Shown here: piece by piece, positions 23,182 through 34,400 of the stretch
How the letters are laid out: every line of letters begins with the position of its first letter
Position numbering within the stretch: the first letter of the stretch is position 1
Source: Cyclaneusma minus
Lineage: Eukaryota > Ascomycota > Leotiomycetes > Marthamycetales > Marthamycetaceae
Assembly: GCA_037179335.1 (NCBI GenBank)
Contig: JAKZHN010000011.1
Span: forward strand, 1,329,093 to 1,393,092
Direction of reading: 5' to 3'
Length of the DNA stretch: 64,000 bases
Position numbers and translations under genes: made by a program
The notes under the pieces: generated by a model
The model's input: only the letters and a program-made list of their open reading frames with translations
Told to the model about the DNA's origin: nothing
The model's database searches: none

Positions 23182-25207
23182 ATGCCTCAAGTGAAGAGCG
23201 TAGCAGTCATTGGCGCTGGGCCTGCCGGCGCCATCACACTTGATGCTCTGGTTCAAGAACAAGCCTTCGACAAGATCCGCGTCTTTGAGCGGCGTGAGAA
23301 ACCCGGTGGATGCTGGTAAGAATAAATTCTCCATCTATCTCTATCTTCATCGTCCCTCTGCCTCCCATCAAGAAATCCACTATTGCTCTCCCGATTCATC
23401 ACCATACCACAAGTCTCCCCAAAGCCCCAATTCCTAACCAATCCCCAGGCTCGCAGATCCCCCAATACACAAGCAACCCCTCGATATTGACACTGTCATA
23501 ACCCGCGATGCCGTCGATCCACCAGTTCCACTGCCAGAAAGTATTCCAACGAAGACAAAAGCATCAAACCTCTACCGCCACACCGACACATCCATCTACC
23601 CGTTCCTCGAAACCAATATTTCCTCCCTCGCCATGCAATACTCCGCCGAACCCTTTCCCTCCGACCTAACCTCCCTAGGCCGGCAGCGCCACGGCCACGA
23701 TAGTCCGTTCCGTCACTGGAGCTACGTGCAGCAATATATCGAAAACCTGATTACCGCGAAAGGATACGATGGCTTAGTACGCTACAACACTACGGTTGAA
23801 CAAGTGATCAAATCTCCCGAGACGAACAAATGGGCGGTAACGACTCGCACCGAAACAATCGACGAAAGGACAGGAGAAAGGGTCGATCTGTGGAGCAAAG
23901 AAGAATTCGACGCAGTAGTGGTAGCAAACGGCCACTACAACATCCCCTACATACCCCCTGTTCCCGGCCTCGTCGAATTTGCGAAGAAATATCCAGGGGT
24001 TGTTTCACACAGCAAATCCTTCCGAGATCCAACACACTACGAAGGAAAAAGAGTGGTAGTAGTAGGAGCAAGTATCTCCGGCGCCGATATCAGCAGTTTC
24101 GTAGCACCTCATGCGAAAACACCACTCATAAGTGTGGTGAGAGGGAAATACCACCCGTATTTTTTCGACTATGCGTTTCAGCATCCGAATATTGTGCGAC
24201 GGCCACCGATCAAAGAATTTATCTGTGAAGAAGATGTTGGAGAGGGGAAGGAGAGCAAAAGGAAAGTAGTCTTTGAAGACGGAACGTATGTGGAAGATGT
24301 AGATCATGTGATTTTTGGCACGGGATATACATGGGCGGTGCCGTTTTTGAGAGATGCGGGGGTGGAGGTGAGGAACAATAGGATTCCGGGGCTATATCAA
24401 CATGTTTTTTGGAGGGAGGATCCGAGTTTGTGTTTTGTTGGCGCTGTACGTATCCTCCCCCTTTCCTTTCATCCTAGGGTTCCCCCCCTCTCCTAACCTT
24501 CTCCGTTCTCGATTCTACTTCTCGGTTCCTGCGAAATGTAATGACTGCTGACGTTTTCGATTGGACAGATTGCGGCAGGATTTACCTTCAAAGTGTATGA
24601 ATGGCAAGCCGTCCTCTGTGCACGCTTTCTCGCCAATCGTATCTCTCTACCCCCATTATCATCACAAATCTCTTGGGAATCAGCACGCATTGAGCGGAAA
24701 GGCGATGGTGTGCCGTTCACTGCCCTATATCCTTATTTTGAAGAATATTTCGAAGAGATACGTGGACTTGCTGGCGAACCGCAAGAGATCGAGGTTGGGG
24801 GACAAAGGAAAGTGGTGGGGAGGAAATTACCGAGGTTCGAAAAGGGATGGAGAGAGGATTTCGATAGGGCGCATTTGAAGAGGATTGCTATGTGGCAGAG
24901 GGAGAACGAGGAGGCGAGGAGAAGCGGGATGTGGGATGATGTGGGGGAGAAGATTAAGGAGGTGGTGAAGGGGAGTGAGGGGGAGGTGAGGGTGGATGGG
25001 GGATTTGAGAAGGTGGTTAATGGCGGTGTGGAGAGGGAGGCAAAGATGAGGGAGGTTGAGGAGAAACTGAGACTAGAGGAGGAAGAGGAGGGACGGGAGA
25101 GGGAGGGGAAGGAGAAGGGACCAATGGTGGTGGTTAATGGTGTTGATGCTGATGGGGTGCCGGTGGAGAGTGTTAGGGCGCCGATGACTGTTAGGGTTGA
25201 GACTTGA
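23182..25207 (+). CDS. Flavin-containing monooxygenase (FMO-like)
   Basis: Exons 23182-23315, 23449-24445 and 24569-25207 encode 589 residues. Introns of 133 and 123 nt follow GT-AG rules (CCTAAC branch in the first). The FAD motif VAVIGAGPAGAITL is at the N-terminus, followed by VFERREKPGGCW. A second dinucleotide motif is KRVVVVGASISGADISSF, preceded by the FMO-identifying segment KKYPGVVSHSKSFRDP, and HVIFGTGYTWAVPF is the late conserved motif. It should oxygenate a soft nucleophile (N or S) with NADPH and O2; the substrate cannot be told. The last 130 residues are a Lys/Glu-rich tail with a coiled-coil look (LRLEEEEEGREREGKEKG) that is unusual for the family. The start at 23182 is the first ATG before the FAD motif. 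Confidence 0.87.
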
Positions 25208-25853
25208 GGAGCGAGGTATGAGAGGTTCTTGGAGCTGGGCTAGTTTTCTGCAGCATCTGGTGGCTAGCGCTGAACAGTCAATTGAGATCTTGACACCTTC
25301 CAGCATTTTGTTGTGGGCTAAATCTAGCATCTAATGATCCAACAGCTTTTCTTGTCACTCTCCAAAATTCATCACACGGCGGGAACATTCTCATGGGTGT
25401 CTCCAACATATTTTCATGTATATTCAGCTAGTCCACACCCCATAGATTTACAACAACACTCCTAATAGATCCTAGCCGCCCCAGCTTCCTCTTGATGCCC
25501 TGGTGGCCTGACTTCTTCCACACCTCTAACCTTCCGAGGCTCATCCTCTCCGTCAGCCATATACACACATCAAGGAGACAACTAGTCACAACCATGTCCC
25601 ATTTCAGCCCTCCTAAACGCCAAAGAGTGATATCCCACATTCCCAAGCGCTCAGATATGGAAAAACACCGTCTGCGCGCCAAATGCCATATGCATGCTTG
25701 TAAGTAAATGATAATGTACTTCCCGAGGTATCACCTGAGGAGCTTGAGGAAACGACGGAGCTACTTCTAGCTCCTGTGGATTCCTCCCGGTGGATACGTA
25801 GATATCCCTGGAAGGTAGAAAGGTCGCGTAATAATAACTCAGCCAGCTGTTTC
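25208..25853. other. Intergenic, convergent 3' ends
   Basis: 646 bp between the monooxygenase and the 3' end of the glucanotransferase gene. Nothing identifiable. Confidence 0.5.
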
Positions 25854-27832
25854 CTATAAGAAAACAACGAATGCCATGATAGCGAGCAGTGCCAAAACAG
25901 ACGACTTCGACGCCACAGCATGTGGAGATTCGTTGCTCGACAACGCCGAGGGCAGAGAGCCCTTGCTGACATCTGGACACAGCGTAGTGTTCTTCAGATA
26001 GCTTGCCGAAGTCCATACCTATGGAACACCCTGTCAGTTCCTGCCCCTTTTCGCGCGTAGATTCGAGATTTCAGAAAAAAGAGTCTGCTTACCTGAGGTT
26101 CACCCTTCTTGATAGTAACGGTAACGACTCCATACTCTCCCGCCGTCATAGTATCACAAGAAATAACATCCACCAGAGTGTCACCCGAAATAAAATTCGT
26201 ATCTCCTACCACATACGGACCAATATCACTCGCGTTCTCGCCGCGGTTGGTGATGATTGCCAGAATACTCCTGTCGTAGCCCTTGCGCATTGCCAACATG
26301 TCATCCTTGATCAGCACAGCTTTGGACTTGTACGTCCAGTAGCCAGACCAGTAGTCAAACTCAGATTGGTTGGTAATCGCATTGCGGACTGTGTTGATTC
26401 TGTACAAGAAATCGTACAGCGGAGTGGAAGTGTTGTAGCCACTTTTCCACATCGGTTCTCGATTCGCTGGCGTTCCGTAGGAATCGAATTCCTGCTCTGC
26501 GCCATAGTAGACAATAGGGATTCCATCAGACAAATGGGTCCATGCCAAGGCGGTTTTCAGCTGTGCCATGTCTTTGGTGTTGTACGCCATACGCTGGTTA
26601 TCTTGGTTTTCGGAAAAGGAACCTAGGAGCGTGGTGTCTTGGCAGAAGGTGACCATCTGGTCGTATTCGTAGTAGAGTTGTTCCATGGAGGCATTGGCGA
26701 CGGCGAGGGTACCGGGGATGAACCACCAGACGGGATAGTTGAGCATGCCCGTGATGCCTTCGTCCTGCCAGCTGCATACGAAGTCGGCTTGCGAGTTGGC
26801 GGATTCGCCGACGCAGTAGGTGTTGTTGATGGCGTTTTCGAACGGCTTCCAGAAGGAGTATTGGATATGACGCGCTGCGTCGAGACGGAAGCCGTCAACT
26901 GCAGGGGAGGTGAGCTGTGAGATGGCGACTGTATGAGAGGATAGAGGACTTACTGCTGTAGTTGGCAATCAATTCGTTCGCCCAATCCTGATAGGTGGTC
27001 TGGACTTTGGCAATGTCGGTGTTCAAATCAGGGAGAGAAACAATGTCGTTACCAAGCCAGCACTGGGCCTCGTTAGCAACAGTTTCACATGAACAGAGGG
27101 GGATCTATCTCGTACGGTCGAGGAATCTTCTTGATCACCGTAGTTGGTAATCAAACAGTAATCGTGGTACCAAGATTCGTCATCGAAGGGATTGTAGATG
27201 GAATAATCGACGGCGGTACCAGGACCAGGCCATGCCACATTGTTGAGCACAATATCTATCATCAAGAGCTTCTTCGTATTAGCATCTGGATCCACAACTC
27301 GGGAGTCAGGGCAACTCACCATTCCTCGATTGTGCAGAGCATCTGCCAAATCCTTCAAGTCCTGAGCCGTACCAAAGTTCTCATTGATAGCATAAATATC
27401 CTTGGTCCAGTAACCGTGGTAGGATGATCCGGCAGCCGCCAGGTCGGAGGAATTCAGAGCCTCGACATCAATGTTGGCAACAACGGGCGAAATCCAGACC
27501 TAAATCAGCAGTCAGTGATCTGCTCGTCTGAAAGCACTTTGCGGCCTTGACAAACTCACAGCCGTGAATCCCATGCCCTGGATGTAGTCCAACTTATTCG
27601 TGATACCGGCAAACGTGCCTCCGCAGTAAACCTGATCCTCGGGATTGCAAGGAACGTCGGTCGAGCCATTGGTGACGGCGAAACGATCGGTGATGATTTG
27701 GTAGATGGACTGCTTTCTCCATTCATCGACACCGCGGCCGCCCTGGGCCCTCACAAAGGGAACGACGGCGACAAGCAGCAGCAAAAGCGACAGCATCCTT
27801 TGAACGAGTGTGGAATGCATGGTTGAAGGCAT
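25854..27832 (-). CDS. agtA: GPI-anchored GH13 enzyme, AgtA-like 4-alpha-glucanotransferase
   Basis: Six exons (minus): 27560-27832, 27320-27499, 27116-27268, 26954-27062, 26093-26898, 25854-26018; 561 residues. It has a signal peptide (LSLLLLLVAVVPFVRA) and a C-terminal hydrophobic GPI tail (SSVLALLAIMAFVVFL), visible only if the last intron ends at CCATAG (26019). GH13 regions: D156-x4-N161 in MIDIVLNNVAW, nucleophile D245 in GFRLDAARH, acid/base E270 in CVGES, D338 in SENQDN. The two usual active-site histidines of amylases (NH in region I, NHD in region IV) are Asn161 and Gln337. GPI anchoring plus loss of conserved residues matches Aspergillus AgtA/AgtB, which transfer alpha-1,4-glucan in the wall. 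It is divergent from the alpha-1,3-glucan synthase gene. The ATG at 27820 is an alternative start. Confidence 0.88.
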
Positions 27833-30800
27833 TGTTATGGCGCCGACAGCATTCTTGTTGGGTCGCGAGGTCGACGTCGAGGTGGAGTGCGGATGGGCAG
27901 CAGGGAGGCGAATGGCGAGGCCGCCAGGCACTGAAGGCACGGGCTGTTAGCAGGCCGGCTTGGGGGCTGGATGCACTGAAGCACAGGGGTTGATAGTGCC
28001 CCAGCGGCGCAGTTTTTTTGGAGCAGTTAGGCGGGCTGCAGCGCCTCGTTCACTGTGACGCTTCGAGCCAGCATTATCGCACGCCGAATAAGACATCCGG
28101 CTTTGTGTTCCTGCGATTGAATTTTGTCAAGATGGCAATCGATGCCGAAGCTCGAGGGACGAAAGCGGCCACCCAAGAATCCAGCCCCGCGCTAGTCCTC
28201 TCACGGCAACTCCGGTAGACCCAAATGCACCATCTGCGTGGCTTTTCTCTAGCTTCACGTGCTTTGCACGCCTCATAGCTTGCTTTATTTTTAGGCCCTC
28301 GCCCTTTCGCTTTCTCGCCTTCTCCCGGGTCCGAAATTGGACACATGGCCATCGAGTTTTCGAATGCTTTTCGGGTAATAATAGCATTGATTGCATTGAT
28401 GATGTTTGTGGCTGAGCTCAGGCTCGAAATAGCAGTGATGGGTTGGTTTATGTCAATTGAAGGCTTAAGGGCGCTGGTTTAGCAGAACTGCATCCTTGCC
28501 AAGCTCTTCAGCCCAATGGATCTGATGGTTTCTGCCGCTGGCTCCCCTAATTTACAAACTGGGCCAGCCTCATCGCTTCATCATTTTATCTCCAGATTTC
28601 AAAGCCGTCTTCGCGACCGGCTTGTACGAGATTTGCCGCACTGGCGCAGAGCCCTACCCGAGGTAAACTCCCACCATGGAGATTGAACCTTCTTCAGCGG
28701 AAATGGTGCCGATGAAAGCCCTCAAATCACTCACCTCGTCTATGCACGTCGTCCATTTTGGCCTTGTCGGTGGCGCACGGCTGTGTGGCACATCGTCACA
28801 TCATGAGGACCTGAACCCCTGATCTTCGACATTTTTCTGCAGCGTAGGCCGGCGCCGATGTCACCCCAATGCGGATAAGCTGTCGCCTTGCCGCGGAATT
28901 GATCCAACCAGGCGGATCGAGGAGAGGCGACGATGATATGGGCGGCTGTTGGTAAGGCTGTTAAACTTGGACTTTGGAAATGCAACATTGAGAACCTCGA
29001 CTTCTCACTTCAATGTTCTCACCAGACAGCTCTGCGAACCGCGAAAAAGGGCACACGACTCACGACAACCGACACGTATTCTCCAACGATTTTCGGGGTC
29101 CGGACGGCCGCTATCGAGAATCCTCGATCTGTGATCGTGATCAGCCACAGAAAAGACCTTCCGGAATGTGGGCATGTCTGTGGATCCGTGGGGCATGGAA
29201 AATGAAGTCCTCACCTTCTGGAGAATTCTCCAGACACCGCTAATTCGGCGCATTATCGACTTCGAGAATATTCCTCGATCGACCATCTTCCTGGCTGTGG
29301 TGGTCGAGCTTCAACTGAGGTCTCTGGTCACCGGGTCTTGTGCTACCGTCTGAACATCATGAACTGTGGTACGCCGGCTTCTGGGAAAGGGTATCTACAC
29401 ATATACGGTACGACCACAAAGCGATTCCAGTCTCCCGTTTTCGCGCGAGCCCGTTTCCGAGTCGTACAACTCTAAATGGATCACATCTGCGCCGTGGCCA
29501 GCTTGTTATTGATGTTCAATCTGGAATGAGAGGCTGACGCAGCTTCAATGGGAAGTCGGTGAGATGGATCGCGGAGGCGAACTGACAAGGCTGAGGATCA
29601 AGGGCATGATGGCTCGTAGTAGCTATACGAACCCAAGTTTCACTATCTTGACATTGATATGCCTACATGTATGCAAGACTGGCATCCTTTCACGAAGAAT
29701 CCAATGGTCTGGACTCAAAAAGCAATTGCAGGCCTTCATCTCCAGCCGTCAAAGCGGACATTCGCGAATCATGGCATCAATCACGCGCAGTCCTCGAAAT
29801 AGGTATATATGAAGTAGTGTCGACAAAACTTGGAATACCGATCTCAGCCTCATATTCATATCTTTCCATGCCATGAACAAGGTGGCGCAAGCTATTCATC
29901 TGGTGCCAAACCTGGATATCAATGCTTGGACGTCGCCAACGCCCTGCCGGGCGCCTTTGCGACAAGTCGAGATTTGTTTCTGTCTGGATCGTGTCCGCTG
30001 TCTCAAAATATCTCCGATTATTCCTCCAATTTTCCATTTTTTCCTCGTGTTTCCTAGACGTATTTTTGCTTCGTCAACATGTGCCGCTTAGCAAGACCGT
30101 GGTGTTCGAGACACTCCCGTTGTTTGTCACACGCAGAAGCTCGTGTTCTTGCTGTCTCGGCTGTCAAAAGCAGACGCCATCACTTCTCCCCCGGAATTAT
30201 GACCCTCACAAACTTCAATTCATCTCAAGGTTCTGTTTGGAGTTGGCCAGTTCTTTTTTTGGCCTTGCACCAGGAACAAGGTTACAAGATCGCGTCCGCC
30301 GTCGGGCTCGTCCGGGCGGCTTCGCCCACTATGTGGCTACATGTAGCCACTAGCCAAGTCGCTCTAGACCAAAGCGAGTCATTTGGCTGGCCCATTACCC
30401 CTGAGCTACTTTGCAAATACGAGCCACCCGCGATCAACTCCTGAGCAGGATCGCCGGATCTGTACTTCCCTGCTTCTGCACATGCAGACGTGCGAGTAAA
30501 GCGGCGATGCAGCTTCTCGTGCGGCCCAGAGGGGCATAGTGAAGCAATTTATTAACGGCAGGTGGGCCGCCTGTTCGGGATTAACGAAGCTTGTCGTGCC
30601 TCGGCAGGAGCCAATGATCAATTGCAGGAGCCCGAAAAAATGGCATTGGCGTGGCCTTTGTTACCGAGAGCGGCATGCTCTGGCTCTCTCGGTCTTTGTC
30701 TGCTGTGAAGGCGGAGAGGCACAGCACTGTTCAGGAGAGAGTCAGATAGCTGGCCGAGCTGGTTTTTTGCGGGCTGGACGTATGTACCAGTCAACACTCT

Positions 30801-31498
30801 AGAAGCACTGCTCTGCTGGACTCATCATCGCCCTGCTGGACTAGTCATCGCCCGTTCGACCTCGCTGCCGTGCATTGCTCCAGGCGTGGAAAGAGAGTTT
30901 GGCCACCCTGATCACCAACTCTGCTGTGCTGCCCACTCCGCCCGCTTGTCCAGGGCCCATAACTCCCAGTCACAAATCCCGAGTCTGCCACTCTCCACAC
31001 GCAAGTTACGGGCCCCAGAAAGCACCCTACACGGCCCCAAGACGCCATAATCCCAGGCACCTTCGCCCCCCTTCCCAATCCCACTAGTTACTGCCACAGG
31101 CCACTGCCATTCCAGCCCCAGGGGACATAGTCCGACGTGCACGAACCCGGCTGCGATTTGCCTGCCAGTTTCCTGTTGTGTGCTTTCTCTCGACAACTTG
31201 ACCTGCTTGCTACAACTGCTGCTGGCATCCCATCGACAACTCCCCGCCACCATCACCAACCCACCACTCTCGTTCCGCCCCGTCGCCAACCCTCACGATC
31301 CCTTCTGCTTCTCCCGCCAGCGAGTCTGCCCATTTCGACCCTCTTGGCCCGACCCGGAAGCTGGATCGATTCTTCCGTCGCAGCCTCTCGAAAGCCAATT
31401 CCTGTCGCTACTAATTTCGATGCTGCCATCTCACAGTCCGTGACGGACCTTTTGTTTAGGCCATCATCTCCTTCGTTTACTCGCATTGGCCGGCGTAC
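27833..31498. other. 3.7-kb intergenic region between divergent agtA and ags
   Basis: No gene is supported despite short open frames on both strands. It must hold the promoters of both wall-glucan genes. The last part (31080-31490) is C/T-rich, like a fungal leader. A perfect 18-bp palindrome lies at 30333-30350, and two 20-bp direct copies (TGCTGGACTNATCATCGCCC type) lie at 30812-30852. Confidence 0.5.
30333..30350. repeat. Perfect 18-bp palindrome
   Basis: GTGGCTACATGTAGCCAC equals its own reverse complement. It sits 1.15 kb upstream of ags. It could be a dimeric transcription-factor site or a chance event. Confidence 0.4.
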
Positions 31499-34400
31499 AT
31501 GATGGTTTCCTTTTCTTCGTTCGCTACATTGTTACTCTCCTTGTCTGGCACAGCTTATGCACTCCCATATCTAGAGGACCAGGTGCCCTGGAACCTTAAT
31601 ACCAATCAGACGGCCACCGATCCGCTGGACTATTGGGGCGCCTGGGAGGGCCACGACTATACAGCTTCGCCGACGAACTGGCGCTTCCCCTTCTATACCA
31701 TCTTCCTCGACCGCTTTTCCAATGGCGACCCGACAAACGACGATGCGAATGGCACACATTACGAGCATGAGTTCTGGTCGAATCAGTTCCGAAATGGAGG
31801 TGACATCCAGGGTTTGGTCAATAGCTTGGACTATTTGCAGGGCATGGGAATAAAGGTAGGCCTTGGATTCGAGATGTACGAAACCAGAAGCTGATGCGGA
31901 TTTTAGGGAATATATCTTGGCGGAAGTCCTTTCATCAATCAACCGTGGGCGGCAGACATGTACAGCCCTCTCGATCTCACCCTTTTAGATTACCATTTGG
32001 GAAACATTACGATATGGCAGACAGCTATCAATGCGATTCACGAGAGGGGCATGTATGTGGTTATGGACAACACCATGTCAACGTACGTGTTTTCGATTTT
32101 TGCAAAACCCCGCGTGGGGGTTCAGGAGCTGACTTTGTTCTAGGCTTGGTGATCTTGTTGGTTTCGACGGTTATCTGAACACTAGTGCTCCTTTCAGCTG
32201 GACCGAACACAAGCCGGTTTGGAAGACGGGCAGGAGATACTGGGATTTTGATATCGAATATGAGTACACCGATGACTGCCCTTTCCCGCGATTCTGGGCT
32301 TCGACGGGTGAAATGGTCGGATACAACGTCACGTACAACTTACAAAAATGCTTGACCAGTGAAATCCAATCGGTATGTCTTTTCTGTATTCGTCTCAGGG
32401 AGATCATTGCTAATCGAAATCTCAGTACGGTGATGTGAACTCCTTCGGAGTGTACCCCGAATACCAGAAACAGCTGTCAAAGTTCGGTTATGTCCAGGAT
32501 CGACTGCGAGAATGGAGGCCTTCGGTGCTTGACAAAATCAAGCTTTTCTCCTGCATCACCATCAACATGCTCGACATCGATGGCTTCCGTATCGACAAAG
32601 GCTTGACTATTACGCCAGATGCGCAAGCAGAGTGGTCTGCATACATTCGCGATTGTGCCGCCGCCGTGGGCAAGAAAAATTTCTTCATTCCTGGCGAAAT
32701 CGTGTCCGCCAATCCTGAAGGCATGATTTGGCTCGGTCGGGGCAAAGAACCGCAGATGGTGTTGCAAGATGTCGAAACGGCAATGAATGCAACGAATGGC
32801 ACCGACGAGGAGCTATGGGTCCGAGAGGCGGGATACAGTGCGCTTGATTCTGCTGTTTTCCACTACTCCATCTACCGTAATCTTTGCAGATACCTCGCCC
32901 TCGATGGTGTATATGCGGCCTTGGACGACATTTCGGTTAACTGGGCGTCAGCATGGGCAAACATCACCACTTCGAACGATCTTGTCAACGTGAACACGGG
33001 AGAATGGGATCCAAGGCATCTTTATGGAGTCACCAACCAGGATGTGTTCCGCTGGCCAGCGATCGAAAATGGTACCATGAAAAATGTTGCTGGATTCTTT
33101 GTTACTACCTTGATCATGCCTGGAATTCCGATCCTGGTGTGGGGAGAAGAGCAATCCATGTACGTGCTGGACAATACTGCAGGCAACTACGTGTATGGGA
33201 GAGGTCCAATGAACTCTGCCATCGCCTGGCAAACGCACGGTTGCTACTCGGTTAATAGCACCAAATACGCCAATTTTCCTTTGGAGGCTGCTTTGACCGG
33301 CTGCCACGATGACGGTGTCGGAAAAGACCAATTTAACCCTGCTCATCCCGTCAGGAACATCATCAAGCGAATGTACGAGCTCCGCGACCAATTTCCGACC
33401 TTGAACGATGGTTTTACCTTGACTCAGACAGGAAATCTGACATACGAGTGGTACCAACCGGGCAGTGAAGGCACTCCGACTGAGATGGGTGCTTGGAGTA
33501 TGATCAGAGCGGGGACAGCATACCAGAAGTTGTCCAGTAACCAGACTGTCTGGCTCGTCTTCGGCAACGAGAACAAAACGGTGACTTATTACTCGAAGAA
33601 CGGGAATGCCTCATTGTCACTCAACTCCCCATTCGACAGCGGTACTGTCGTTCGAAATCTGTTCTACCCTTACGAGACATACACAGTAGCTAAGCAGTCA
33701 GACACGAGCACGGGATACAGTGGAATGCTGGAGTCAGTTACCTTGGACCCCTGGGGTTACAAGGCCTTGGTACCAACCGCGGAGTGGGTTGCTCCAACCC
33801 CTGTGATCACTTCCTTCTCTCCGGGACATGACGCTCGTCTTCTCTCCAACACTACCCAGGATGGCACCGAAACTGTTGCGATTGAGCTTGGTTTCTCCCA
33901 AGCCATGGACTGTGATTCGGTGACGAGTGCGATCTCCATTGAGTCGAACACTGTTGATGGCTCCAGACCCAGCTTGGACAGTTCGAGCATTAGTTGCAAG
34001 ACTCTGGGTACCCCTCTCAACGTCACAGATGTATCTGGTGGTGTTCCCACTGTCTGGACGTTCTCCGCCAACTTGGTCGATACCGCGAATGGAGTCCACT
34101 CTCTCATTGTGAAGAATGCATCAAGTTCAAGTGGAAATACCACGACGGGCTCAAGAGATCACTTCCTTATGAGAATCGGCCAGGCAAACAACCCCATTGT
34201 CTTCACGAAATCCAATTACTCGACTACTCTTCTCCGGAAAGACGACAGTGGAAACTATTATGTGAACCACTCGGCAAATGGTGCAACCAAGTTTCGGTAC
34301 ACTTTGGATTGGTTCTCGAGCTGGAGCGACTGGTACGACTATGATGGAAGCAACACCACTCTTGCTTCGACGAACTGGACGGGTACTTCCAAACAAGCCT

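Noticed and set aside
26019..26092. Alternative agtA acceptor ending GACAG at about 26030
   Set aside because: It gives a protein that stops after GVP and loses the GPI tail, while the CCATAG acceptor gives a full tail in frame.
29922..30353. 143-codon plus-strand frame in the agtA-ags intergenic region
   Set aside because: No domain or start context, and composition resembles random sequence; several similar frames overlap it on both strands.
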